Shown here: positions 12,090-23,526 of the stretch, in pieces
Layout of the letters: each line of letters starts with the position of its first letter
Position numbering within the stretch: position 1 is the first letter of the stretch
Assembly (NCBI GenBank): GCA_963693315.1
Contig: OY856186.1
Span: 85,491,116 to 85,555,115 of the forward strand
Direction: 5' to 3'
DNA length: 64,000 nucleotides
Source: Diogma glabrata
Lineage: Eukaryota > Arthropoda > Insecta > Diptera > Cylindrotomidae
Program-made: the position numbers and the translations under genes
Notes under the pieces: generated by a model
Told to the model about the DNA's origin: nothing
Database searches by the model: none
Seen by the model: only the letters and a program-made list of their open reading frames with translations

Positions 12090-12245
12090 AGACCTCGCTA
12101 GGCACGCAGTCCGTCCCTATCCCAAATCAGACCCAAAACAAACTCTTTTCAGATTGTTCTAATAGGGCTCACCCTTTCTGGACTGATCAGGCCCTGCTCG
12201 CTATGACTGTATTCAGGCTTTCCCTAATTTATTTCTGCTTGAGCA
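12090..12245. mobile_element. Degraded copy of the CCCGAGCAGAAATT MITE
   Basis: CTGATCAGGCCCTGCTCG and GGCTTTCCCTAATTTATTT followed by CTGCTTGAGCAG match the right half of the MITE at 50205-50457 in the same order. The left terminus is not recognisable. Confidence 0.5.
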
Positions 12246-12249
12246 GTTG

Positions 12250-14030
12250 CGCAACAGTTAATTATTATTCAGTATTCATTTGCGTCTTACACTTCTTACT
12301 TCTATTAATTCATTACTACTCAATCTTCAGTAGACAATCACCATTTTCATGTATCTTCAATCGCCAATGCCAATCGTCCACTTTGATGGACTTCTGTTGT
12401 AATTTGATCACAAACAAAATTATACAGTCCACTGTCCACGACAGAATCAGATGCAGCATCATTTTCTCTAACTCAGAATTCATTCAAAAGGACCTTCACA
12501 CGATTTAGCAAACTCAAATTATTGAACTAATTTGCGAAATTTCAGTCACCTCGGTCACCACAATCTACTAATAGCAACCAATTATGATTGAGACTTTGTA
12601 TATTCACTTTATTTTATTTTATTTTTCATTTTTTTTGTCTTTAGATTCATCGAGCAGTTTCCCCCAAAATATGTGTAAAACCGAATATCGTTTCAAGTCA
12701 TACAACTCATATGTTACTTTTAAAGTAATCATCAAAAGATTAAAAACAACAAATCAAAACAAAACCAATAATATATTTTCATAAACAACAAATTGTAAAG
12801 TTGAATTAAAATGTAAAACAAACGTAAATATATATTTTTTGTATATTACAACTGTCAGTAACAATTCACTTTCATTTACAATTAATTAAATTATACATAA
12901 TTTCAGCTTTTTCAAGATCTTACGAAAATTATTTATTCTATTTGTATATAATTTTCATTTTGCATAAAAAACATTTTTACTATATTATTATTATTATTCT
13001 ATTAATACACAATTTCCGTACTATTTATGATTTAAAGAATACAAAAAATATAACACTTTCTTTTACTTTAATTTAATTTTATTTTTTATTTTCAATTAAT
13101 TGAAGCGATAAAATATAAATATGTTATACAAGCTAAATAAAATAAAGTTAAATTGTATGAAGTTATTATATTTGAAATTATCATTATCTATTACATTTTA
13201 ATGCAGTTTGTTGTAACGGCATAGTCTTTATTGAATTATATGAGTAAGTTTTATTATTCAACTTATTAGGCGAAAAAGCTTAAACTTTTTATACTATTAT
13301 AAAACTTTTTGTTTTGATTTTAAATTTGTATAATATTAGAACAACCATTTGGACAAACATTTGAAGTTGGCATTTTGATAACCTGCAAATAATTCGTGTG
13401 CTCAATAGCAGAAACTTCTTGAACTTGTTGCTTATTTTTTCATTATTTTTTGTAATTTACAAACTTTGTTCCACAACATTATTCCCCTCTGTAACGAAAA
13501 ACAAAGTCACTTGTGTTGGTTTTATTTCTTTTGTAAATAAAATGTATTGTATAAAAGAAATTCCAAAAAATTTCACAACACATAATCGTTTAAAGACCAT
13601 TAGTGGTCGGCAGAAAAAGTTTAGTGGTCCTCGAATTTCTTTATATTTATTACCAGTTACAGTTTTATTTTATTCAAGCGCTTTTTCACTTCTCAAATTA
13701 GTATTTACAACTACAAATTTTTATCTACGATAGCAATAGAAAAATATGGAGGGGTTGAAATCTCAAGCTCTGAGATATCAAGGTTTCGGATTTTGATATG
13801 CAGCGATGGGCAGCGATGTATATCAAACATAAAACATTTGTTATAATACATGCATTTTTATCTCTGTTTAAACGTTTATTACAAAACCAATACGAAACAT
13901 CAATATGTTGCCGGAAAATTAAAACAGATCATAAATTAACTAAATTAACATAATTTAGTAAAAAGAGGATACAATCAGCATACAATTGGATACTACTCAA
14001 AAACCTCTCCATTTAGATTTTTTACATAAA
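12250..14030. other. AT-rich non-coding stretch
   Basis: Mostly A/T-run sequence. The frames at 12071-12508 and 13398-13733 have no recognisable domains and look like chance openings. No inverted or tandem structure noticed. Confidence 0.5.
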
Positions 14031-14039
14031 AACTATTAC

Positions 14040-14890
14040 AGAATCGAAATTCATATTTCTTTCAGAACTCCATAAATATTCTAAAAATTATAATTAAAAA
14101 AATTTAAACTTTTTTTCAAAATTCTAAAAATTTTCCAAAAATTATTACAAAATCAAAGATTGAAACTTTTTCCAATATTCTTAAAATATGTAAAATATGC
14201 AAAAATTATAACCAAATCAGAAATACTTTTTTTGATACTTTTTTTGAAATTCCAAAAATATTTTTTCAAAACTCTAAAAATATTCGGAAAATTCTTACAA
14301 AATCAAAAATTGAAACTTTTTTTCAAAATTCTAAAAATATTCCAAAAATTATTACAAAATCAAAGATTGAAAATATTTCTAATATTCTTAAAATATTGCA
14401 AAAATTATAACAAAATCATGTTAGTATACAAACTTTTTTCAAAATTCTAAAAATATTCCAAAAATTAATCAAAACAAAATCAAAAATTGAATCTTTTTGA
14501 AATATTCTTAAAATATTGCAAAAATTATAACAAAATCAAATATACAAACTTTTTCAAAATGCTAAAAATATTGCAAAAACTATTACAAAATCAAAAATTG
14601 AAACTTTTTAAAAAAATTTGATATTTAAAAAACTTTTTCCCAAATTCTAAAAATATCGCAATAATATTCCAAAAATTATAATAATATCAAAAATTTCAAC
14701 TTTTTTAAATCTCTAAAAATATTCCTAAAATTCTTACAAAATCAAAAAAAAAACTTTTTTCAAAATTCCAAAAATTATTACAAAATCAAAAATATCCATG
14801 TCCAATTTCATGTTCGATTACATTTTATGTCATACAAATAATTAATTTCTTTTTTTTCCCAAAATTTGGTAAAAAAAATGAAATCAATTC
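14040..14890. mobile_element. Truncated copy of the composite array element
   Basis: AT-rich units like those at 1-535 lead into ACATTTTATGTCATACAAATAATTAATTT and a TTTGGTAAAAAAAATGAAATCA segment. That is the same transition seen near 535-600. The TTTGACACACTTG array and the palindromic end are missing, so this copy is truncated on its right side, close to the left edge of the gypsy remnant. Confidence 0.65.
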
Positions 14891-15139
14891 TAAACAACAA
14901 AAGTAAGTGTTAGTGCTTCTCATCAATCACCCTTTCTTCGGGTCAGAAGTAAGTGAATTGGCGAGAGCGCTTTCTTCGGGGTATCCGGATTAACAGCGGT
15001 AACTGGGTATAGGAACTGAGAGATTTATTCGAGGTTTTATTCTAGGAAAGTGGGACCAGCTTTACAAATAAGTGATCTTTTTAATGATCGCGTTATTGGA
15101 ACTTGAGTCAGTTTAATTAAATTGGCTTCCCCTATTTTC

Positions 15140-15870
15140 TGAAGGGGATGGTCATCACCTGATGCCCTCGAGTTCGTTCATAAAATTGAAGCTCTTGTTG
15201 GAAAGAATTGGGTAGACTGGGACGATTTGATGTTCATTGTTCCGCTTTACCTTCGTGGAGCCGCTGATAATTATCATCTGAATCTTACGCATGAGCAGAG
15301 GGACTACTACGAACTTATGGAACCCTCACAGATGATAAAGCGTTACTTAGAGCAATACTGAACGTAAAGCAGAAGCCAAAGGAGGATATTTACAAAAACA
15401 TCGTAGATATCAGTGCCCTTAACAGACGATTGCTCGATCATTTTCAGAAAGGTTGATGATTAAGTGCGTAAGGGAAGGTATGACAGCGGAATTAAGAAAC
15501 GCTACGTTGGTGGCAGATGTAGTTACTTTGGAAGAACTGTGGGTGTTATATCAGAAATTAAAAAAACTATGGTCATCTCTACTAACAACATCAAGGACAA
15601 CTGATCAACTAAAGATTAATGAGATCATACCAACCGATGAAGATAAACTACGTCCATCAAACGATCCAACTTATATTGCAGCATATGAAGCACCCCCACG
15701 CCTGCTAAGAAGACATTTTATTCTTCATTGCGTCAACCTTTATCGAAGCCGAGCCATCTCGACAGAAGTCATAGACACAGTTTCGCCAATTTCAAGCAAA
15801 CAGTCGGCAATTAACCCATGTGCATCAACAAATGCACACCATGAACCGAATTTCAACTAGATTCAAATTC
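15140..15870 (+). pseudogene. Ty3/gypsy-type gag remnant
   Basis: Read across at least two frameshifts, the plus strand encodes a capsid-like segment (short matches EFVHKIEAL and FIVPLYLRGAA near 15170-15260, then LLRAILNVKQKP, then REGMTAELRNATL in the frame open at 15453-15860). These resemble LTR-retrotransposon Gag, which packages element RNA. No CCHC zinc knuckle is visible. It is in line with protease and RT remnants 3 kb downstream, with the hairpin-ended element (15887-18626) in between. That is why I read the two halves as one interrupted retrotransposon. Confidence 0.65.
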
Positions 15871-16277
15871 CGATCCAACAAAAAAAAGTCAGACAAGTGC
15901 GAATAAAATTCCGTGAGTGTTAAAGAACACTAGGGGGGTGGAGAGGCTACATACAAAAAATATTTTTTCCAATAACACAAAACCTATGCATTGCAAAATT
16001 CTAAAAAAAATTGTAATGTGTCTTAAATTATGTACTCCTTCATATGACACCCCACTCATTTGGGTCAAAAATGGTTTTTTTTCTCTCTCCACACCCATCC
16101 CCTAAACACACAGGAATATAGTTATTTGAGTCTTCGCTATGATTCTCATTCAAAATTTACAAATCTTCCTGTCTCTGTGAGTTTTTTCAAATTATGTATT
16201 CTTTCAAATAACACCCAACTCGCTTGGGCCAAAAAAGGTTTTTATACCCTCTCAACCCCCATCCCCTAAACACAAAG

Positions 16278-16411
16278 AATAGTACATTATGATGCTAGGA
16301 CGTAAAGTTAAAGATTTTGGACGGATGTGGAGTTTGAAAATCGAGGCGTTAGCCGAGATTTGCACCCACATTAAGTCCAAAATAGCTTACGTCCGTGCAT
16401 CATATACTATT
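16278..16411. mobile_element. Short MITE with 27-bp inverted ends
   Basis: AATAGTACATTATGATGC at 16278 pairs with GCATCATATACTATT ending at 16411. The complementarity continues inward (GGACGTAA with TTACGTCC, TTTTGGAC with GTCCAAAA). The insertion interrupts a 290-bp unit just after CCTAAACACA. Confidence 0.65.
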
Positions 16412-16767
16412 TTTTATTCGCCGCAAGCAAAATATTTTAAGAAAAGTTGTTTATTCTAAATTAAAATTATAAATTTTCATAAATTTTAAAATAAAAATAT
16501 GTGGAACAAGTAACCTTTGACATAAATATTTTTCCAAATTATTGTGTAGCTATGACAACAAATGATAACAACTATTTTAATTGAATAATGAAATTTTGAA
16601 TTTGAGGGTTGCTTTGATAAAAATTTTTATTTTCCATCGAATTTAAATAAATGCTTTTTACTTTTTTGGACGTAGCTATGACAACAAAATAAATAGTTGA
16701 AAAGTGATACTTTAAAGCCGCAAATCAATGTAATGAAGTAACACTTTAATATGTAGGCGAATAAAAA
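16411..16767. mobile_element. Small element with TTTTTATTCGCC inverted ends
   Basis: TTTTTATTCGCC at 16411-16422 and GGCGAATAAAAA at 16756-16767 form 12-bp inverted ends. Beyond the right end the 290-bp unit resumes (TATAATTATTTGAG). Inside, TAGCTATGACAACAAA occurs twice, about 126 bases apart. It may be a second insertion next to the one at 16278, or both may be one composite. Confidence 0.5.
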
Positions 16768-17029
16768 TATAATTATTTGAGTTATAATTTTCATACAAAA
16801 TTTATCAAATATCCTAACTCTATAAATTTTTAAAAAATTTTCTGTCAACGAGTGTCGAAACGTATGAAGGGAACGGTCTGAATTTTACACTTTTTTAACC
16901 ATCAAAAACCGGGCCCGCAAAATTCTAAAAAAATTGCAATGAATTCTAAATTCAAGACCACCTGTTCTTTCGAATGACACCCTCTCTTTCCCAAAACACA
17001 CAGAAATATAATTATTGGAGACTTTGCTA

Positions 17030-17596
17030 TTAGACTAAGAGCCCGCGACGGCCAGACCTTCGTTATTTTATAAAAGCTGAAAGTTTCTGTGCGCATACCC
17101 CCTACTGAGGTAGGAACAATTAACGACATATTAAGTTTGGAAAATGGTGGCTTTCGCAGGGAGCAGGTAACAAAGGGGCCTTCAAAGTTTCGTGAAAGTA
17201 TAAAAGGTAATTTTTTTATATATTCTTTGGGGTAGTATTAGAAGTCACGTCACCCATGGCCAGACACTTACTATCGTGGTAACCCCTTGCCAGACACCCT
17301 TGAACATTATCAATTTGTTAAAGTTTAAGGGTGTCTGGCAGGGGGTTACCACGATAGTAAATGTCTGGCAATGGGTGACATGACTTCTAATACTATCTCG
17401 AAGAATATATAAAAAATTACCTTTTATACTTTCACGAAACTTTGGAGGCCCCTTTTTTACCTGCTCCCTGCCAAAGCCACCATGATCCAAACTTCATATG
17501 TCGCTAATCGTTCCTACCTGACTAGGGGCTATGCACAGAAAAAGCTTCAGCTTTTATAAAATAACGAAGGTCTGGCCGTCGCAGGCTCTCAATCTA
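17030..17596. mobile_element. Near-perfect palindromic MITE at a TA target
   Basis: The whole ~567-bp element folds on itself around 17312. Outer ends: TTAGACTAAGAGCCCGCGAC on the left and GCAGGCTCTCAATCTA on the right. Inner complementary blocks include CCAGACCTTCGTTATTTTAT and TGTCTGGCAGGGGGTTACC. Removing the element plus one TA restores GCTATAGTTTTC, the sequence expected from sister 290-bp units (GCTATAATTTTC), so it inserted at TA with TA duplication, as Tc1/mariner-type elements do. Confidence 0.85.
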
Positions 17597-18639
17597 TATA
17601 GTTTTCGTAGAAAATTTACCAAATTTCTTAACCCTGTGAAATTTTACAAATTTTTCTGTCAATCAGTGTTGAAACGTATATTTATATGGGAACGGTCTGA
17701 ATTTCGCCCTTTTTTGACAATAACTCAAAAACTGGGCACTGCAAACTCTAAAAAAAATTGCAACGAATTCCAAATCAGGTGCTCTTTCAAATGACACCTC
17801 ACTCGCTTGGGTCAGAAAATGTTTTTTTACCCTCTCTACCCCGGTCCCCTAAGCACACAGATATATAATTATTTGAGACCTCGCTATAATTTTCATACAA
17901 AATTTACCAAGTTTCCTAACTCTGAGAACTTTTACAAATTTTTCTGTAAATCAGTGTCGAAACGTAGGGGGGGGGAACGGTCTGAAAGTTGCCCTTTTTT
18001 GAAAATAACTCAAAAACTGTGCATCGCAAAATTCTAAAAAAAATTGCTATGTTTTCTAAATAAAGTGCTCTTTCAAATGACTTGACCACATTTCAAATAG
18101 TATTTTCTATTCTCTTCTATTCTATTCTCAAATTCTCATTTCCACCCCCTTAATAAATCTAATTATGAGTATATGACACTTTTATATATTTTTTATTATA
18201 AACTTACTAATTTTTCTTTCATTCCAAATACATTTGAAAATTTTCATTTAGCTAGGTGCGGAGCTAATCGAGGTAAGAAAACACGAAAAAAACGTCATTA
18301 TTCAAAATTATACAAAAAATGGTGTGGTGTAAAATTCCAAAATAATCTTTTAAGGAATACTGAAATGAAGCCCTTTCGTATGATACCCTACTTGAATTTT
18401 TACAAAAATGTATTTTCTCAAAGATCTCACATCGTACCCCTGTAAACACAACTAAAACCACTTTAGTTTTATTTGTATCTGTCATTTCATGTGGACAGAG
18501 TAGTTTTATACGCACCTTAAATTTCAAGTTCAAAGCATTTATAGTTTACGAGATAATCGATATAATGTGAAAAACTTGTTTTACTCTCACCAATAGTGTT
18601 CCGTATAAAAAACGGAACCCTAAAAAATTATCTAAAGCG

Positions 18640-19010
18640 TTAGAACGTTTTTGCCGTTATCTTAGGCTGCCTAAAATTCTCAATAAGGCAAGTGTTTCTT
18701 CTGTTATTTATGGAATAAATGATCCTAGGCCACTTCTTTACATCAATATCTTTCATAAAAATTTATCTGGATTCTAGATTGTGGAGCCTCTATCAGCATT
18801 CTAGGAAAAAATTCCTTAGATTCCTTAGAAACAACACCTGCATTTCATTTCATAAATTATCATCTACAAACCGCACAGCGGATGGCACACGTTATCAAAT
18901 TTTGGGATATGCCGATTTCCACATCTCTTTTACCAGCTTCACAAAATTTTTCGTTTCCATGTAGTCCCAAATCTGCATGAGGAGCTTTACCTAGGCTTCG
19001 ATTTCTGGAG
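18640..19010 (+). pseudogene. Gypsy-type aspartic protease remnant
   Basis: Read across frameshifts, the segment contains DPRPLLYINI followed by LDCGASIS near 18770. The latter aligns with the D-S/T-G-A active-site box of retropepsins, with Ser replaced by Cys. ADGTRYQILG follows near 18873, then DFWRKFG-like sequence near 18997. This protease would cut Gag-Pol. Its place ahead of an RT segment is normal for Ty3/gypsy order. Inactive by frame disruption. Confidence 0.6.
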
Positions 19011-19139
19011 GAAATTTGGTCTTCCGTTCATTTGTTAGTGAACTGATTCCAAGTGAGTCTGACGATACATTAACACACGATCTCACTCCTGACTAGCTAC
19101 AGGAAGAAGTTTAACTAAAGAAGTCAAACTAAAGAACGC

Positions 19140-19860
19140 CAACGATTATTTTCCTTCCATTGAAGTATTAGGTCTTGATAAGACTTCTTTGGTTCAACAT
19201 GTCATCGATGTTGGGACAATATGCACCTGTTAAACAGAGGCATTACCCCACATCACCAGCAGTCCAACCGAAGATCTATGCCAAACTGCCCGAATGCTAA
19301 CGTTGGGGGTGATCGAAGAGAGTTCTAGTTCCTGGTACTCGCCAGAGGCGTTGATCCAGAAGTCTTCCAGAAAAAATTGGTTGTGCCTGGACTCACGGCG
19401 TATCAATTGACTAACGAAGAAGGAGCATACCCACTTCCTTCGTCGGTGGCTTGCTAGGTTGGATTAATAGTACGAGATACATCGGAAATATTGATCTCAA
19501 GGATGATTTCAGGAAAACTTCTTTGTCAGAAGCACTCCTAGACATAACGGTTCCTCAATGCCTGGCTCTTGTATCAATTTAAGGTTATGTCTTTTGGACT
19601 GTACAATGCCCCCAGATATGTCGGCTGATGCATAAAGTGATATCACACAGACATCATGAAAGTGTCTTCTTCTATTTGGACGATCTACTGGTAGTCTTTT
19701 CAACACTCAAGGAATACAAGAAACCACTATCTAAACTAAGGTGCTCGAACTATTAAACAGCAGATTCGACCGTTAACCTATAGAAAAGTAACTTTGTGCT
19801 TTAGGGAAGCAAAGTACTTAGGCTTCTTGGTTGATGAAAGAGGTCTGCTCGGTTGATGAA
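19140..19860 (+). pseudogene. Gypsy-type reverse transcriptase remnant
   Basis: A discontinuous frame contains VIDVG and PVKQRHYP (about 19200-19240), NIDLKD (about 19490-19505), CRLMHKVI-like sequence (about 19620) and the catalytic YLDDLLV box at 19673-19693. A KYLGFLVDERG-like thumb segment follows near 19810-19840. Multiple stops and frameshifts make it nonfunctional. Order and motif style are Ty3/gypsy. Confidence 0.8.
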
Positions 19861-20179
19861 AGAAATGCAACTTAACTTTCGGTGAATGGATTCCTGTGAA
19901 ATGAAGTCTTCCTACCATATGGTGTTCTAGAGTTTCTGTGCAGGGAAAATGGTAAACAGTGGCTTAGTAAAGCTTTTAAGATTATCCGCATTTAGTATAC
20001 AACATGTGAAAATTGGAGTCTACAGTCCCCAGAGCAACGCATTGGAATGGACGAATAGGTCAATACTGTCAGCTTTTTGATCTTATATGAAGGAACAACA
20101 TAACACTAGGGACTTTCATCTATTAGGTAGATCAGATGGGAAAATTTATAAAATGCTTCGAACCCTTCATAGTCTCGGT

Positions 20180-20330
20180 GAGCCAATTTAAGAAGAGCTT
20201 GATCATGCGGATCAATTAGCAATCATCAGATCCCGCATTCAACAACATATGAACGCTGCATTCAAGAAATTCCAACAACATTATAATCAACAGACGGGAC
20301 CATGGACGTTTCAGTCACAATAACGAGTCT
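20180..20330 (+). pseudogene. Gypsy integrase C-terminal remnant
   Basis: One frame reads RIQQHMNAAFKKFQQHYNQQ near 20233-20290, resembling the helical segment just before the C-terminal domain of gypsy integrases. RNase H and most of the integrase core between 19860 and 20180 are not recognisable and may be deleted. A possible LTR-related repeat follows (20420-20700). Confidence 0.5.
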
Positions 20331-20419
20331 TGGTACGATATCACTTAAGTGATGCTTTTACTTAAGTGAAAACATCGTATTTTGTATATAAGCAGTATAA
20401 ATTCAAATAAAATGTAGAA

Positions 20420-20700
20420 AAAAAAATTATTATAGCTTAATTTAAATAAATTAAATACAAAATATAATTAAAATAAAATAAAAACATTTCTATGAAAAAT
20501 ATTTAAAACATTAAGTACCCTAAACATTATTATTATAGTCTTTTAGCTGACAAGCAATATTTAAGCCATTTGTGAAATTTGTTAACCTATATATTTCTAA
20601 AATGGATATCACTGTAGTGAATTTTTGCCAAATAAAATCTTACCAAATGAAATAGGAGCCGAATACAATTAAATAAGGCAAACCTTAGGCCCAATTAGGG
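20420..20700. repeat. Dispersed repeat downstream of gypsy pol, possible 3' LTR piece
   Basis: Aligns collinearly with 9220-9520 (TTCTAAAATGGATATCACTG, TAGTGAATTTTTGCCAAAT, ACCAAATGAAATAGG). Its location after the integrase remnant suits a decayed LTR. No clear TG..CA termini or polypurine tract found. Confidence 0.4.
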
Positions 20701-21106
20701 ATTAAATACGCAAAACACAAGGTCTTGATCACTGTATGGGGCTTTATCTAGCTCATTTATGCTCAGTTAGCTATCCAATGATATTAAATGGTAATTGTCG
20801 TTTCCACAACTAAATTGTTCAAAATCCAAGCCTCCAAACTTTCTTAGACAACTGTTTTGTCGACAATGTTATGGAATGCATATAGTTTTGACTTATTTTA
20901 AAATTATCTTTTGTTTGCCATAACTTAACAAGGTTTTACCGTTTATTATCATGTACTTCCGTTTAAGGGACCAGAAAACTGAAATGGACACCAAAACCGA
21001 ATGGATAACGTAACACACCGTTGAAAATGAGACTCTCTTGATCTTAATTAAACGCAACCTTAAGTTAAGAAACCAAATTCAACCTCTCAGAAACTGCTGA
21101 GATATA
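20700..21106. other. Non-coding stretch, nothing recognised
   Basis: Unique AT-rich sequence between the gypsy remnant and the CACTA-ended element. No coding or structural signal noticed. Confidence 0.45.
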
Positions 21107-21109
21107 TTA

Positions 21110-23523
21110 CACTAGTTTACAAGAAAAATCTCCCGAAATAAAACCCAACTTTTCTTATAGATTTGGACCTCTTGAACACGAATATCATATTCATTTTTTT
21201 GGTTAGCTCTTGTTTTTGAGATATTCACGAAAAACCAAATTTTTTGGTGATGAAAAATGTTGTTTCGGTTTTTTGGTCTCATATTTTACAAATCAAACAA
21301 ATTAAGCATATTAATAAAACAAATGCATAGTAAATATGCCAACAAACATTTTGAGTTATATTTTGTAAAAATCCGTTAAGGATTCTGGAAATTACAGTCG
21401 AAAAAAGTTGAAAAAATACGAAAAATTCACGTTTTTTTTTAATTTTTCCATTTTCAACACCATAAATTTTGAACAAATGAAGACATTAATTTTTTTTAAT
21501 TTCTTGGAGCCTATAGTAACTTTAATTTTCTTTCTTTTAAGTTAAAAGATACGAATATTGGTGCAGTTTGCACCAAGTTATTCAAGTTTTCCCAAAAAAA
21601 GTCAAAACTCAAAATTTGGAAAAAAATAGCTTTTTACTTAATTAATTGTGCCATAAATAATAATTTTAAATGTTCAGTCGTTCTCAAACAACAGTAAAGA
21701 ATTATTTTAAAATAGTAAAGTATAATTTCCATTTTTGTTTTCGAAGTTGGGAATTGGATCGATAATGAGACGTATATAGAAAAATATAAACAAAAGGTAA
21801 TGAATTGTGAGGAGAGGCAAAACATCATAACATCAGAACTATTTAAGTTAGTTCAAGCACCATAAAGTTAAGCCCCTATTTATGTCTATTAATACCTGTA
21901 AGGTTTGTTTCTTTTCTGTTTTTGGTTTTTTGATAATGGAAATTTTTTTCTATCACCGCCCACCTTGTGTTACTCCTTACGTTTATGATCATTTTAAGTT
22001 TAATTTAAGAAAGCAATTTCTTCTCCTTTTTAATAGTTTTTCGATTTTGCCAACTTTTGTTTAATTAGTTTAATTTCTTTTTAAGTAGATAGTTGTCGTA
22101 TGATTAGTTGCAAATATAATCTCTCTGAGGATAAATTTAATTCCAAACATTCAAGTGAAAATATTAATTAAAAACGAAAAAAAATTACAAATATAAATTT
22201 TATATAGTGTATTGTTTTTAAAAATCAATAAATCAATAGTGATAGCTAGCTATAAGCAAAACAACATAAATTGTTAGTAAAGTGTAAGGTCAACTTTATT
22301 TAAATGGGGTCGTCAAGAAGTTTCAAGTGTAAAAATAGCCCAAATTCATTTTATTTTATTTGTGGAAGTAACATAATACATACTGCTAAAAGAATCACCT
22401 CATTTATAAGAACTGCCTATCTTCATTACTAACTGATATTTTCCAACTCCTAAAATAAATCCGAGGTGGGAGGAGCTAGATCATGTCAAAAAACTTCACA
22501 AAAAAATCTCAATATCGAGAAAAACCATATAAAAATAAAATACATCTTTTGTCCAAAAAAGACATTTCATAATCAACTAACTGATATTTGTCAACTCCTA
22601 AAATAAGTTCGAGGTGTGAGGAGCTAGATCATATTAAAAAACTTCACAAAAAAAATCTCAATTTCGAGAAAAATCATATAAAAATAAAACACAACTTTTG
22701 TAAAAAAAAAGACATTTCATAATCAACTAACTGATATTTTCCAACTCCTAAACTAAGTCCGAGGTGGAAGAAGCTAGATCATGTCAAAAAATTTCCCAAA
22801 TATATCTCAATTTCGAGAAAAATCATATACAAATAAAATACAACTTTTGTCAAAAAAAGACATTTCATAATCAAGTAACTGGTATTTTCCAACTCCTAAA
22901 ATAATCCCGAAGTAGGAGGAGTTAGATCTAATACGAAAACAACCTATATATAAGTCAATTATGTTGCAGAGTTTAAATTATTCTTATAGTTAAATGTTTT
23001 TCCAAATTTTGAGTTTTGACTTTCTTTGGGAAAACCTGAATAAGTTGGTGCAAACTGCACCAATATTCGTATCTTTTAACTTAAAAGAAAGAAAATTAAA
23101 GTTACTATAGGCTCCAAGAAATTAAAAAAAATTAGTGTCTTCATTTGTTCAAAATTTATGGTGTTGAAAATGGAAAAATTTAAAAAAAACGTGAATTTTT
23201 CGTATTTTTTCAACTTTTTTCGACTGTAATTTCCAGAATCCTTAACGGATTTTTACAAACTATAACTCAAAATGTTTGTTGGCATACTTACTATGCATTT
23301 GTTCTATTAACATATTTAATTTGTTTGATTTGTAAGATATGAGATCCAAAAACCGAAACAACATTTTTGATCACTGAAAAAATTGGTTTTTCGTGAATAT
23401 CTCAAAAACAAGAGCTAACCAAAAAAAATGAATATGATATTCGTGTTCAGAAGGTCCAAATCCATAAGAAAAGTTGGGTTTTATTCAGGGAGACAAAAAA
23501 AGTTCAAAATTTGTAAACTAGTG
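21110..23523. mobile_element. CACTA-ended transposon with ~0.5-kb inverted arms
   Basis: The termini are CACTAGTTTACAA at 21110 and its complement TTGTAAACTAGTG ending at 23523. Both are flanked by the 3-bp direct repeat TTA (21107-21109, 23524-23526). CACTA ends plus a 3-bp target duplication define the CACTA/EnSpm superfamily. The inverted arms are unusually long (about 21110-21625 and 22997-23523) and highly similar, including paired blocks such as TTGGTGCAGTTTGCACCAA. The 1.37-kb core lacks a transposase frame and carries a 148-bp tandem repeat, so the element is non-autonomous. Confidence 0.8.
22431..22960. repeat. 148-bp tandem repeat inside the CACTA-ended element
   Basis: Units start at AACTGATATTTTCCAACTCC-like sequence at 22431, 22579, 22729 and 22877 (period 148-150), four copies with the last incomplete. 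Shared internal motifs are GAGGAGCTAGATCATGTC and AATCTCAATTTCGAGAAAAA. Confidence 0.9.
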
Positions 23524-23526
23524 TTA

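Larger units (their letters stand above)
15887..18626 (+). mobile_element. Hairpin-ended element with 290-bp repeats (copy 2)
   Basis: Inverted relative of 2341-4440. It begins with GTCAGACAAGTGCGAATAAA at 15888 and ends with hairpin GTTCCGT..ACGGAAC then CCTAAAA at 18599-18626. Its ~290-bp units carry the complementary motifs (CTCTTTCAAATGACA, CTAAACACACAG, GTGTCGAAACGTA). It is inserted between gag and pol of a gypsy remnant and was itself hit by at least three MITEs (16278-16411, 16411-16767, 17030-17596). That gives a relative order: gypsy first, then this element, then the MITEs. Confidence 0.7.

Noticed and set aside
12071..12508. 145-codon frame, possible small gene
   Set aside because: Its start overlaps a degraded MITE, composition is Ser/Cys/Leu-rich from AT-driven codons, and no domain is recognisable.
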